Positions 17,733 through 28,067 of a stretch of 64,000 bases of DNA are shown here, piece by piece. The notes beneath the pieces were generated by a model, which was not told the origin of the DNA, made no database searches, and saw only the letters and a program-made list of their open reading frames with translations. The position numbers were made by a program, and so were the translations under genes. This DNA comes from Streptomyces sp. NBC_00190 (GTDB taxonomy: Bacteria; Actinomycetota; Actinomycetes; Streptomycetales; Streptomycetaceae). The stretch spans positions 5,828,001 to 5,892,000 of the forward strand of contig NZ_CP108131.1 in the NCBI RefSeq assembly GCF_036203305.1, in the 5' to 3' direction. The first letter of the stretch is position 1, and each line of letters begins with the position of its first letter.

Positions 17733-18479
17733 ATGTCGCCCTACGACCCGTCGGCCTTTCCGCCCTTCGCCGTCACCGTCGACCTGGTCGTGCTCACCGT
17801 ACGGCGCCACGCGCTCTGCGCGCTGGTCGTCCGGCGGGGTGAGCAGCCGTTCCAGGGGCGCTGGGCGCTGCCCGGCGGATTCGTGCGCGGAGACGAGGAC
17901 CTGGCGGCGGCCGCCGCCAGGGAACTCTCCGAGGAGACCGGGCTGTGCGCGCACGACCCCGCCGTGCCGGGCGTGGGCAACGGGGCCCATCTCGAACAGC
18001 TGGCCACTTACGGTGATCCGAAGCGGGATCCGCGGATGCGTGTCGTCAGCGTGGCGCATTTGGTGCTCGCTCCCGACCTGCCTGCGCCCCGGGCCGGCGG
18101 AGATGCCAACAGCGCCCGCTGGGCCCCCGTCGACGAGCTGCTGGAATCCGAGGACCAGGCGTTCGCGGGGCTCGCCTTCGACCACGCCCGGATCCTCGAC
18201 GACGGTGTGGAGCGGGCCCGTTCGAAGATCGAGTACTCCTCGCTCGCCACCGCCTTCTGCCCGCCCGAGTTCACCGTCGGCGAGCTGCGCCGGGTCTACG
18301 AGGCCGTCTGGGGCGTGGCCCTCGATCCACGGAACTTCCACCGCAAGGTCACCGGGACCCCCGGGTTCCTGGTGCCGGCCGGAGGGACGACGACCCGTCA
18401 GGGTGGGCGCCCCGCCCAGCTGTTCCGCGCGGGCGGGGCCACCCTGCTCAACCCGCCGATGCTGCGTCCGGAAGTCTGA
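17733..18479 (+). CDS. Nudix hydrolase fused to winged helix (NrtR-type regulator)
   Basis: 248 residues. The Nudix box is intact (GGFVRGDEDLAAAAARELSEE, residues 48-68, with R63, E64, E67, E68). After it a C-terminal domain from about residue 165 (EYSSLATAFCPPEFTVGELRRVYE and LDPRNFHRKV) has the winged-helix signature of NrtR, the ADP-ribose-responsive repressor of NAD metabolism. Because the Nudix box is complete, hydrolysis of ADP-ribose or another nucleotide cannot be ruled out. A palindrome between its promoter elements suggests autoregulation. No NAD gene is next to it, so the regulon is unknown. The short spacing from the -10 suggests a leaderless mRNA. Confidence 0.85.
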   Translation: MSPYDPSAFPPFAVTVDLVVLTVRRHALCALVVRRGEQPFQGRWALPGGFVRGDEDLAAAAARELSEETGLCAHDPAVPGVGNGAHLEQLATYGDPKRDPRMRVVSVAHLVLAPDLPAPRAGGDANSARWAPVDELLESEDQAFAGLAFDHARILDDGVERARSKIEYSSLATAFCPPEFTVGELRRVYEAVWGVALDPRNFHRKVTGTPGFLVPAGGTTTRQGGRPAQLFRAGGATLLNPPMLRPEV

Positions 18480-18626
18480 CGCCGAGCCGACGGTCCCGGC
18501 TTCCGTTCCGAAGGCAATATCGGCATTCCATCGGACCGGTTGCGCCGTAAATCGGACATATCGCGCTATCTTGCTTGCGGTACTCACCCTGCCGCAGAGC
18601 GGTCTCACCCCCCCGCGAGAGAAGCG

Positions 18627-20429
18627 ATGCTCCAGGCAATCGGACTCACCAGCACATCCCGCCCCGACAACCGGCCCCTCGTGGACGACCTCTCGTTCGA
18701 GGCCCGCCCGGGGAGCGTGACCGCCCTGCTCGGCGAGCCGGGATCGGGCAAGACCACCGCGCTGCGGCTCATGCTCGAACTCGAACCGGGCCGCGGCGTC
18801 ACCTACTTCCGCGGCCGTCCGCTGCACCGGATCCCGCATCCGAGCCGTGAGGTCGGCGTGCTGCTCGGCGACGTCCCCGGCAACCCCGCGCGCACCGTGC
18901 GAAACCAGCTGCGGATGCTCTGCGCCGCCGCAGGTGTGCCGGCCTCCCGGGCCGACACCATGCTGGACGTCGTCGGTATCGCGGGCCTGCGGGACCAGCG
19001 GCTCGGCTCGCTCTCTCTGGGCATGGAGCGACGGGTCGCGCTGGCCGCGGCGCTGCTCGCCGACCCCTGCACCCTGCTCCTGGACGAGCCTACGGCCGGT
19101 CTGTCCCCACGTGAACGCGGCTGGTTGCACGGGCTGCTGCGCGGCCACGCCTCGCTCGGCGGAGCGGTGCTCTTCACCACCGACGACGCCAAAGAGGCGG
19201 CCCGCAGCGCCGACCGGGTCGTCAGCATCGAGGCGGGCCGCCTCGTCGCCGACCAGGACGCCGCGGAGTTCGCCCGGACCCGGCTGCGGCCGCGCGTCAC
19301 CGTGCGCACCCCGCACGCTGCCCGGCTGGCCGACGTGCTGGGCCGGGAGGCCCGGGCGGCTCAGCGTGCCATGGAGATCGTGGCGGAGAGCGGCAGCCGC
19401 CTGTCGGTGTACGGCAGCAACTGTGCCGAGGTCGGCGAGGCGGCGTTCCGGCACGGGGTGCTCGTCCACCAGCTCGCCGACGAGACCGGAGACGCAGGCG
19501 CTCCCACGCCGCCCGTCCCGCGCGCCCGCGCCGAGGCCGCCGGAGCCCAGCCCGCCCCCGCCTCCGGCGAAGCCCCGGGCGAGGTGTCTGACGAGCCCCC
19601 CGGCGGACGGCCGCCGCGCGCCCGGTCCGGGCGGCCCGCATCCGCGGTGCGCCGCGTCGGCGGACCACTGCGGCCGCTGCGCTACGAGCTGCTCCGGGTC
19701 TTCGGGACCGCCACCCCCGCCCTCACCACCGCGCTCGTCGTCGCCGTCTCCGTCCTGACCACCCTGGTGCTGGCCCGGGCCGGGCATACCCCGCAGAACC
19801 GGCTGCTCGCCGCATGGCCCGAGCAGCTGCCGCTACCGCCCGCGGCCCTCGGCGCCGGCCTGCTCGGCGCCCTGGCCTTCGGCGAGGAGTACCGCTACCC
19901 CGCGCTCGCCGCCGATCGGGGCACCGTGCCCCGCCGGATGGGACTCCTCGCGGCCAAGCTCGGCGTCTGCGCCCTGCTCGCGCTGCTGCTGGGCGCCCTC
20001 GTGGTGGTGGCCGACGCCGGCGCCCTGGCGCTCGTCTTCGACAGCGGCCCGCTGCGCACCCCGGCGCGATGGCTCTCCCCGGCCGTGAGCTGGGCCGGGC
20101 TGCTCATCGGCTGCGCCTGGGCCGGCGTACTTGCCTCCGGTGTCTTCCGGTCCGCCACCGCAGGCCTGGCCGCGGTGCTCGCCGTACCGGTGATGGTGGT
20201 GCCGCTGGTGCGCAAGGTACTGGAAGGCCCCTCCGCGTACCCGGTCACCGGACTCGGGCCCCGGCTGCGGGCTCTCACCCGGGTGCAGTGGCCGCCCGAG
20301 GCGGACCGCCTGATCCTGGGGGCCTTGCGGGTGATGGCCCAACCCGTCGGCACCGCCCTGGTGTTGTCGCTGATGGTCCTGTTGTGCGCCTATGGGTTCA
20401 CCGGACTGCGCAGCAGGGTCCGTTGGTGA
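18627..20429 (+). CDS. ABC transporter: ATPase fused to membrane domain
   Basis: 600 residues. N-terminal ATPase: Walker A LLGEPGSGKTT (residues 34-44), signature LSLGMERR near 130, Walker B TLLLDEPTAG near 150, and a switch-like TTDDAKEA. A linker of about 60 Pro/Ala/Gly-rich residues (about 290-345) leads to six hydrophobic helices, first near ALTTALVVAVSVLTTLVLA and last near GTALVLSLMVLLCAYGF. The architecture is a half-transporter that could work as a homodimer, of ABC-2/exporter type. The ATG at 18627 follows GAGAGAAGCG; an in-frame codon at 18540 is too far up. Substrate unknown. Confidence 0.82.
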   Translation: MLQAIGLTSTSRPDNRPLVDDLSFEARPGSVTALLGEPGSGKTTALRLMLELEPGRGVTYFRGRPLHRIPHPSREVGVLLGDVPGNPARTVRNQLRMLCAAAGVPASRADTMLDVVGIAGLRDQRLGSLSLGMERRVALAAALLADPCTLLLDEPTAGLSPRERGWLHGLLRGHASLGGAVLFTTDDAKEAARSADRVVSIEAGRLVADQDAAEFARTRLRPRVTVRTPHAARLADVLGREARAAQRAMEIVAESGSRLSVYGSNCAEVGEAAFRHGVLVHQLADETGDAGAPTPPVPRARAEAAGAQPAPASGEAPGEVSDEPPGGRPPRARSGRPASAVRRVGGPLRPLRYELLRVFGTATPALTTALVVAVSVLTTLVLARAGHTPQNRLLAAWPEQLPLPPAALGAGLLGALAFGEEYRYPALAADRGTVPRRMGLLAAKLGVCALLALLLGALVVVADAGALALVFDSGPLRTPARWLSPAVSWAGLLIGCAWAGVLASGVFRSATAGLAAVLAVPVMVVPLVRKVLEGPSAYPVTGLGPRLRALTRVQWPPEADRLILGALRVMAQPVGTALVLSLMVLLCAYGFTGLRSRVRW

Positions 20430-20468
20430 TCGTTTCGGTGCGTACCGGGCCCGGACGGGACCGTTGAA

Positions 20469-20490
20469 GTCCGCGTCGCGTGACGCGGAC
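20469..20490 (+). terminator. Hairpin after the ABC transporter gene
   Basis: GTCCGCGTC, a GCGT loop and GACGCGGAC form a perfect 9-bp stem about 40 bases past the stop. Confidence 0.55.
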
Positions 20491-20502
20491 CGCAACTCCC
20501 CG

Positions 20503-20527
20503 CAAAAGGCCCGGTTCTTTACGATAA
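20503..20527 (+). promoter_or_regulatory. Possible sigma-WhiG promoter for whiH
   Basis: CAAA (20503-20506), 13 bases, then TACGATAA (20520-20527) resembles the WhiG consensus (TAAA, about 15 bases, GCCGATAA) with two or three mismatches. It is about 95 bases upstream of whiH, which in S. coelicolor is known to depend on WhiG. Confidence 0.4.
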
Positions 20528-20619
20528 GTCGTCAATTGAGTAGGTGGCACCGATCACCCTTTCGTGTGCTTTTCACCAAAGACCTCAAGGGCGATCGAGG
20601 CGCGGCCGACAAAGGATTC

Positions 20620-21507
20620 GTGAGTACCCTTGCGCACACCATGATGACCGCCGCCCGCCATGCCGACTCCGGCCTCGCCGGCCCGGGCGAACTCGACCGC
20701 TACCCCTACGCGGAGGCCCCCGGGCCCGACCGCGTCGGAGCGCCCCGCTGGGACGGCGCCGACGTCGAGTTGAGCCGGGTCGGCCGCCGCGCGGCAGGCA
20801 GCCGCGGCCGCGGACTGCACGGCCAACTCGTCCAGCAGCTCGGCCAGATGATCGTCTCCGGCGATCTCGGAGCGGACCGCCCGCTGGTCCCCGAGGAGAT
20901 CGGCCAGCGCTTCGAGGTCTCCCGCACCGTCGTCCGCGAATCGCTGCGGGTCCTGGAGGCCAAGGGTCTCGTCAGCGCCCGCCCGAACGTCGGCACGCGG
21001 GTCCGTCCGGTCGCCGACTGGAACCTCCTCGACCCCGACATCATCGAATGGCGCGCCTTCGGCCCCCAGCGCGACGACCAGCGCCGCGAGCTCGGGGAGC
21101 TCCGGTTGACCATCGAGCCGCTCGCCGCCCGCCTCGCCGCCGGTCACGGCCGCCCGGACATCCAGCAGCGCCTCGCCGACATGGTCGAGATCATGGGCCA
21201 CGCCCTCGGCCAGGGGGACTCGATCACCTTCGCCCGCGCCGACAACGAGTTCCACGCACTCCTCATCCAGGTCGCCGGCAACCGGATGCTGGAGCACCTC
21301 TCCGGCATCGTCTCCGCCGCGCTCCAGGTCTCCGGCAGCCCGGTCACCGCCTGCGACCGCCCGAGTGAGGCCTGCGTCGCGCACCACGCGCGGATGGTCG
21401 AGGCCCTCGCCGCGGGTGACGCGACGGGCGCCGAGAACGCCATGCGTCAGCTCTTGACGGTGCATCCGGAGGTCGAGCGCGTGGTCCCCGCCCCGCGCGA
21501 GCACTGA
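20620..21507 (+). CDS. whiH: GntR-family sporulation regulator WhiH
   Basis: 295 residues from the GTG preceded by AAAGGATTC. The winged helix (residues about 60-125; LVQQLGQMIVSGDLGADRPLVPEEIGQRFEVSRTVVRESLRVL) is of FadR type, followed by a helical FCD ligand-binding domain with ADNEFHALL and metal-site-like His residues (HHARMVEAL). In S. coelicolor whiH lies next to hrdB in the same orientation, as here, and is needed for orderly sporulation septation; the assignment rests on this order plus the family. A long hairpin separates it from hrdB. The 371-residue version starting at 20392 has an implausible N-terminus. Confidence 0.85.
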   Translation: MSTLAHTMMTAARHADSGLAGPGELDRYPYAEAPGPDRVGAPRWDGADVELSRVGRRAAGSRGRGLHGQLVQQLGQMIVSGDLGADRPLVPEEIGQRFEVSRTVVRESLRVLEAKGLVSARPNVGTRVRPVADWNLLDPDIIEWRAFGPQRDDQRRELGELRLTIEPLAARLAAGHGRPDIQQRLADMVEIMGHALGQGDSITFARADNEFHALLIQVAGNRMLEHLSGIVSAALQVSGSPVTACDRPSEACVAHHARMVEALAAGDATGAENAMRQLLTVHPEVERVVPAPREH

Positions 21508-21541
21508 CGGGCGGACGCGCGGGGGCGCGGGGGTGCACGAC

Positions 21542-21573
21542 GTGTCGCCGGACCCCGTCGGGTCCGGCGACAC
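21542..21573 (+). terminator. Long hairpin after whiH
   Basis: Perfect 14-bp arms (GTGTCGCCGGACCC and complement) around CGTC, 35 bases after the stop, separate whiH from hrdB. Confidence 0.75.
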
Positions 21574-21868
21574 GGGGATGCGGCGCCCCGTTCCGGCCCC
21601 GCCGGAACCATGCGTATGACCCTATGACCGGCATTGGCTCATACGGGGTGTGACTCGGGCCACGAAGATTGGGCGTAACGCTCCGCGACGTCACGCGATG
21701 ACCTAAGAGGTGATGGCCGACGGAGGGAAGACAGCAGCCCTTGCGGGTGCTGTGCAGCTCCCCGGCCCCTGCCCGCGCCCCCGGCCCATCCCCAGTCGGT
21801 GGTCGTCGGCTCCGGTCCAGCACCAGGCCGGGGTCGGAAGCCGTTCCCATCGTTCCGAGAGGTTGTTC
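21574..21868. promoter_or_regulatory. hrdB upstream region
   Basis: About 295 bases lead to hrdB. GTTCCGGC-CCC-GCCGGAAC (21590-21608) is a perfect inverted repeat near its start. The rest is less GC-rich than its surroundings and must hold the hrdB promoters, but I cannot place a -35/-10 pair with confidence; TTGGCT at 21635 and TTGGGC near 21668 are weak candidates for -35 elements. Confidence 0.4.
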
Positions 21869-23464
<1,596 letters not shown>

Positions 23465-23574
23465 CCGGCAGAGGGTCCGGCGGCGATGCCGACGGCGGTG
23501 GCCGCGCGGGTGCGCACGGCCACCAGGCATCCCACTCTGGGTGGAGTCATGCACACTCGGAGTCAGGAGGCCTC

Positions 23575-24501
23575 ATGCGTCGTCCCTTTGCCCGTGCTCT
23601 GGCGGGAGCGCTGACCCTGGCGGCGGGAGCGGCCGCGGCCCCGCTGGCCCAGGTGCCGCAGGCGGCCGCGGACAGCGTGGTGATCGGCGGGAAGCCGGTG
23701 AAGGTGGCCGACAGTCCCTGGGTCGTGGCCCTCGCCAGCCGTGACCGGTTCGGGGGTACGCGGGGCGGGCAGTTCTGCGGGGGCGTCATCGTGGCACCGG
23801 CGAAGGTGCTGACCGCCGCCCACTGCCTGGGGCACGAGGTGCTGGGCGGCCCCGTCGAGTCGGTCGAGGACTTCCGGGTGATCGCCGGGCGTACGGAGCT
23901 GCGGGCGACCGACGGCCAGGAGATCGCGGTGCGCTCGGCCCGGGTGAACCCGGACTACGACCCGCGCAGCAACGCCGGGGACCTAGCCGTACTGGAACTC
24001 GCCGAAGCCGTGCCGGCGCACTACGTACTCCCCATGGCGGGAGCGGGGCACCCCGCCTACGAGGCGGGGACCGAGGCGGCCGTGTACGGCTGGGGCGACA
24101 CCAGCGGATTCGGTGACTACGCGTACGCGCTGCGCGCCGCTCCGGTGACCGTTCTGTCGGACGAGGTCTGCGGGCGGGCCTACCCCGGGGACGCCGACGG
24201 GCAGTACCGCGCGGATTCCATGGTGTGCGCGGGCGACGACGGGGGCGGCAAGGACGCCTGCCAGGGCGACAGCGGGGGACCGCTGGTGGCGCAGGGGCGG
24301 CTCATCGGCCTGGTGTCGTGGGGACGCGGCTGCGGGCGCGCCGACAGCCCGGGGGTGTACACGCGGATTGCGCCGTTCGCCGACTTCGTGACAGGCCCGC
24401 AGAGGGCCGCGCAGCCCGCGAAGGCCCAGGATGTCGCGGTCGGCACCCGGAGGGCGTACGAGGCGGGTGCAGGGCCCGTGCAGGGGCCTCGCACGCAGTA
24501 G
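23575..24501 (+). CDS. Secreted trypsin-like serine protease (S1 family)
   Basis: 308 residues with a signal peptide (RRPFARALAGALTLAAGAAAA, cleavage likely near QAAADS at 30-33). The triad is His83 in LTAAHC, Asp136 in NAGDLAVLEL and Ser233 in GDSGGPL. An Asp six residues before the Ser (KDACQGDSGGP) predicts trypsin-like Lys/Arg specificity. A disulfide-type Cys set is present. About 40 residues beyond the catalytic domain form a polar C-terminal tail. ATG follows TCAGGAGGCCTC, a strong ribosome site. Downstream hairpin is bidirectional with the convergent small zinc protein gene. Confidence 0.93.
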   Translation: MRRPFARALAGALTLAAGAAAAPLAQVPQAAADSVVIGGKPVKVADSPWVVALASRDRFGGTRGGQFCGGVIVAPAKVLTAAHCLGHEVLGGPVESVEDFRVIAGRTELRATDGQEIAVRSARVNPDYDPRSNAGDLAVLELAEAVPAHYVLPMAGAGHPAYEAGTEAAVYGWGDTSGFGDYAYALRAAPVTVLSDEVCGRAYPGDADGQYRADSMVCAGDDGGGKDACQGDSGGPLVAQGRLIGLVSWGRGCGRADSPGVYTRIAPFADFVTGPQRAAQPAKAQDVAVGTRRAYEAGAGPVQGPRTQ

Positions 24502-24532
24502 CCCCCGTACCGGCTCCGGGTGTGGACATGAG

Positions 24533-24571
24533 GACGGGCGGCATCCCTGGGTCGCAGGGGTGCCGCCCGTC
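24533..24571. terminator. Bidirectional hairpin between protease and DUF7455 genes
   Basis: Perfect 11-bp arms GACGGGCGGCA (24533-24543) and TGCCGCCCGTC (24561-24571) lie between two convergent genes. Confidence 0.65.
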
Positions 24572-24621
24572 GACCGGCCTGGCCGGTCCTGGCTCGTCGG
24601 ATGCGAGGTGCAGGCCTTGTG

Positions 24622-24858
24622 TCAGCGGTCCTCGGGTTCGGCGGCATTGGCAGCCGGAGCGGACGTGAGCCGCTCGGTTTCATCCTGTATTTCTGCGGCG
24701 ATCTTCTTGAGTTCCGGCTCGAACTTGCGACCGTGGTGGGCGCAGAAGAGCAGTTCACCGCCGCTCAGCAGGACGACGCGCAGATATGCCTGGGCGCCGC
24801 AACGGTCGCATCGGTCAGCGGCCGTCAGCGGGGTCGCGGGTGTCAGAACAGTAGTCAC
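24622..24858 (-). CDS. Small zinc-ribbon protein (DUF7455)
   Basis: 78 residues: MTTVLTPATPLTAADRCDRCG opens it, with CDRC at residues 17-20 and CAHHGRKF near residue 39, giving a C-x2-C...C-x2-H zinc site. The rest is an amphipathic helix and an acidic tail. This tiny protein is conserved in streptomycetes next to the topoisomerase IV B gene, as I recall, and is listed as DUF7455. It is divergent from parE across about 450 bases. Function unknown. Confidence 0.8.
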   Translation of the reverse strand: MTTVLTPATPLTAADRCDRCGAQAYLRVVLLSGGELLFCAHHGRKFEPELKKIAAEIQDETERLTSAPAANAAEPEDR

Positions 24859-25305
24859 GTCGCCTCTTCTCTAGCTCGACGAGCTGTCGTACCAGGGTCA
24901 ACATCCAACCAGGCCGAAAACGTTCCCGCTCGCGGCTTTTCCTCGAAACTTCCTTCCGAAGCTGGCCGGCTGCTGCCGGTTGGCGGCGAAGGAGCCGTAT
25001 TGCGTTGCTTTACGGTTTCGCGTTGTCAGTCGTTCGCTTGTTGCAGTTCCATCCTCCCCGGCGTGAGTGCCAGGTTGTTCATGAGGACGTGCCCGAACCC
25101 TAAATGGTTCATGCCTGGAAGGGAACGTGATGTTTGCTTCACCCCCCGGGGGGATCGAACATCCGTGCGGATCTGGACTAGGCTGAGGAACGCGCGAGGG
25201 TGGCGTTGCATCGGCTCTACCTGGCCTCGGTACCCTTCGACCGGCAACCGAGCCACCCCTGCGCCCGACCGGGCCAGAAAAGAAATTCAGCGAGGAGCGA
25301 ACTGC
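24859..25305. other. Intergenic region between DUF7455 gene and parE
   Basis: Roughly 450 bases holding both divergent promoters. It is AT-richer than its surroundings, with runs such as GTTGCTTTACGGTTTCGCGTTG and a CCCCCCGGGGGG palindrome (about 25144-25155). I found no gene and no assignable regulatory site. Confidence 0.45.
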
Positions 25306-27426
25306 GTGACCGCCGACACGTCCGTGCCTTCCAGCGCGCTGCTGTCCGGAGCAGACCGGGACGGTTCCAACTACACCGCGCGGCACCTGCTCGTCCTCGA
25401 AGGGCTGGAGGCCGTCCGCAAGCGCCCCGGCATGTATATCGGCTCGACCGACAGCCGGGGCCTCATGCACTGCCTCTGGGAGATCATCGACAATTCCGTC
25501 GACGAGGCCCTGGGCGGCTACTGCGACCACATCGAGGTGATCCTCCACGAGGACTCCTCCGTGGAGGTCCGCGATAACGGCCGCGGCATCCCCGTGGACG
25601 TCGAGCCCAAGACCGGCCTGTCCGGCGTCGAGGTCGTCATGACCAAGCTGCACGCCGGCGGAAAGTTCGGCGGCGGCTCGTACGCGGCCTCAGGCGGCCT
25701 GCACGGCGTGGGCGCCTCCGTGGTCAACGCCCTCTCCGCCCGCCTGGACGTCGAGGTCGACCGGGGCAGCTCCACCCACGCCATCAGCTTCCGCCGCGGC
25801 GTCCCCGGGATGTTCACCGAGCAGGGCCCCGACAGCCCCTTCGACCCCGCCAACGGCCTGCGCAAGGTCAAGCGCATCGCCAAGGGGAAGACCGGCACCC
25901 GCGTCCGCTACTGGGCCGACCGCCAGATCTTCCTCAAGGACGCCCGGCTCGGCCTGGAGACGCTCTACCAGCGCGCCCGCCAGACCGCCTTCCTCGTCCC
26001 CGGCCTGACCCTGGTCGTCCGCGACGAGCGGGGCATCGACGGCGCCGGCAAGACCGAGGAGACCTTCCGTTTCGACGGCGGCATCAGCGAGTTCTGCGAG
26101 TACCTCGCCCAGGACAAGGCCGTCTGCGACGTGCTGCGCCTGACCGGCACGGGCACCTTCAAGGAGACCGTCCCGGTCCTCGACGACCGCGGCCACATGA
26201 CCCCCACCGAGGTCACCCGTGAGCTCGGCGTGGACATCGCCCTGCGCTGGGGTACGGGGTACGAGACCAACGTCAAGTCCTTCGTGAACATCATCGCCAC
26301 CCCCAAGGGCGGCACCCACGTCTCCGGCTTCGAGCGCTCGGTCGCCAAGACCGTCAACGAGGTGCTGCGCTCGGCCAAGCTGCTGCGAGTCGCCGAGGAC
26401 GACGTGGTCAAGGACGACGCGATGGAGGGCATGACGGCCGTCGTCACCGTCCGCCTCGCCGAGCCGCAGTTCGAGGGCCAGACCAAGGAGGTGCTCGGCA
26501 CCTCGGCGGCCACCAGGATCGTCGCCGCCGTGGTCGCCAAGGAGCTCAAGGCCTTCCTGACCTCCACCAAGCGGGACGACAAGCAGCAGGCCCGCTCCGT
26601 GATGGAGAAGATCGTCGCGGCCGCCCGGACCCGGATCGCGGCCCGCCAGCACAAGGAGGCGCAGCGCCGCAAGACCGCGCTGGAGTCTTCCTCGCTCCCC
26701 GCCAAGCTGGCCGACTGCCGTAGCGACGACGTGGAGCGCAGCGAGCTCTTCATCGTCGAGGGCGACTCCGCCCTCGGCACCGCCAAGCTCGCCCGGAATT
26801 CGGAATTCCAGGCGCTCCTGCCGATCCGCGGCAAGATCCTCAATGTCCAGAAGTCGTCGGTCTCGGACATGCTCAAGAACGCCGAGTGCGGGGCGATCAT
26901 CCAGGTCATAGGAGCCGGCTCGGGCCGGACCTTCGACATCGACGCGGCCCGGTACGGAAAGATCGTCCTGCTCGTCGACGCCGATGTGGACGGCGCGCAC
27001 ATCCGCTGCCTGCTGCTGACCCTGTTCCAGCGGTACATGCGCCCGATGGTCGAGGCGGGCCGGGTCTTCGCGGCGGTGCCGCCGCTGCACCGGATCGAGC
27101 TGGTCCAGCCGAAGAAGGGCCAGGACAAGTACGTCTACACGTACTCGGACAACGAACTGCGCCAGACCCTGCTGGAGTACCAGCGCAAGAACATCCGGTA
27201 CAAGGACTCGATCCAGCGGTACAAGGGCCTCGGCGAGATGGACGCGGACCAGCTGGCGGAGACCACCATGGACCCCCGCTTCCGCACCCTGCGCAGGATC
27301 AACATCGGCGACCTGGACTCGGCCGAGACGGTCTTCGACCTGCTCATGGGCAATGAGGTGGCCCCGCGCAAGGAGTTCATCACGAGCTCCGCGGCCACCC
27401 TGGACCGCTCGCGCATCGACGCCTGA
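25306..27426 (+). CDS. parE: DNA topoisomerase IV subunit B
   Basis: 706 residues from the GTG after GAGGAGCGAACTGC. The GHKL ATPase (residues about 25-235) has EIIDNSVDEAL, DNGRGIPVDV and GLHGVGASVVNALS; the transducer follows; the TOPRIM domain has IVEGDSALGTAKLA and DADVDGAHIR; the C-terminal block GDLDSAETVFDLLMG closes it. It lacks the extra insertions of GyrB near oriC and lies away from gyrAB, so it is the topoisomerase IV subunit that decatenates chromosomes with ParC (encoded about 12 kb downstream). A 12-bp inverted repeat follows the stop. Confidence 0.93.
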   Translation: MTADTSVPSSALLSGADRDGSNYTARHLLVLEGLEAVRKRPGMYIGSTDSRGLMHCLWEIIDNSVDEALGGYCDHIEVILHEDSSVEVRDNGRGIPVDVEPKTGLSGVEVVMTKLHAGGKFGGGSYAASGGLHGVGASVVNALSARLDVEVDRGSSTHAISFRRGVPGMFTEQGPDSPFDPANGLRKVKRIAKGKTGTRVRYWADRQIFLKDARLGLETLYQRARQTAFLVPGLTLVVRDERGIDGAGKTEETFRFDGGISEFCEYLAQDKAVCDVLRLTGTGTFKETVPVLDDRGHMTPTEVTRELGVDIALRWGTGYETNVKSFVNIIATPKGGTHVSGFERSVAKTVNEVLRSAKLLRVAEDDVVKDDAMEGMTAVVTVRLAEPQFEGQTKEVLGTSAATRIVAAVVAKELKAFLTSTKRDDKQQARSVMEKIVAAARTRIAARQHKEAQRRKTALESSSLPAKLADCRSDDVERSELFIVEGDSALGTAKLARNSEFQALLPIRGKILNVQKSSVSDMLKNAECGAIIQVIGAGSGRTFDIDAARYGKIVLLVDADVDGAHIRCLLLTLFQRYMRPMVEAGRVFAAVPPLHRIELVQPKKGQDKYVYTYSDNELRQTLLEYQRKNIRYKDSIQRYKGLGEMDADQLAETTMDPRFRTLRRINIGDLDSAETVFDLLMGNEVAPRKEFITSSAATLDRSRIDA

Positions 27427-27459
27427 GCGGGCAGGAGGCCCGTCCGGTTCCACGGCATA

Positions 27460-27503
27460 CCGGTGCTCTTCGTTCCATCACCTGAAGGAGTGAAGAGCAC
27501 CGG
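27460..27503 (+). terminator. Hairpin after parE
   Basis: CCGGTGCTCTTC and GAAGAGCACCGG, perfect 12-bp arms around a 20-base loop, lie 34 bases after the parE stop and before the DUF485 gene. Confidence 0.6.
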
Positions 27504-27581
27504 GACATCAGTCCGGAAAGCGACCATTGAGCCCATCCTTGGGGGCGCGCGGCCAATGCGGCAGCGGACAAGGAGAGTTCG

Positions 27582-28067
27582 GTGGACAAGCACGATGGTC
27601 GTGATACCGGAACGATCCGGTTGGACGACCCCTGGTACGACGCGCTGGCCGTCGGCTGGGGCGAGGGTGAGGAAACGGCCCCGCCGCGCCCGGCCTTCGG
27701 CGACCGCCCCGCGCCAGGCGCATCCGACATCTACCTCGAAGTGCAGCGCAGCGCAGCATTCCAGGAGGTCCGCAGCCGCTACCGCAGGTTCGTCGTCCCC
27801 GCGACCGCCGGCTTCTTCCTCTGGTACGTCGCCTACGTGGTCGCCGCCACCGCGGCGCCCGGCCTCATGGCCCGGCCCGTGGCGGGCGCGGTCAACGTGG
27901 CCATGCTGGCGGGGCTCGCCCAGTTCCTCAGCACCTTCCTGTTGACCTGGGCCTACGCCCGCCACGCGCGGCTGCGCCGGGACCGGGCCGCGCTGGACCT
28001 GCGCTGGACCGTCTTCGAGCAGGAGCGCGACCAGGTGCGGAACCGGGCGAGGGAGGCCGGCCGGTGA
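27582..28067 (+). CDS. DUF485 membrane protein (acetate symporter partner)
   Basis: 161 residues starting at GTG after AAGGAGAGTTCG. An acidic, Pro-rich N-terminus is followed by YLEVQRSAAFQEVRSRYRRF, the typical DUF485 lead-in, and two transmembrane helices (about 83-105 and 110-130: TAGFFLWYVAYVVAA and LAGLAQFLSTFLLTWAYA). The C-terminal helix is charged. DUF485 genes precede actP-type sodium:solute symporters; here the symporter start overlaps this stop by four bases, so the two are cotranslated and probably form one complex in the inner membrane. Confidence 0.88.
   Translation: MDKHDGRDTGTIRLDDPWYDALAVGWGEGEETAPPRPAFGDRPAPGASDIYLEVQRSAAFQEVRSRYRRFVVPATAGFFLWYVAYVVAATAAPGLMARPVAGAVNVAMLAGLAQFLSTFLLTWAYARHARLRRDRAALDLRWTVFEQERDQVRNRAREAGR

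Noticed and set aside
18540..18572. TTGCGC ... TATCTT as a promoter for the ABC transporter gene
   Set aside because: The 21-base spacing is too long for a normal promoter.
14664..19787. A 1,707-codon open frame on the minus strand across four plus-strand genes
   Set aside because: It is a GC-rich shadow frame: the plus-strand genes below it have clear domains, and its sequence is repetitive Gly/Arg/Pro with no motif.
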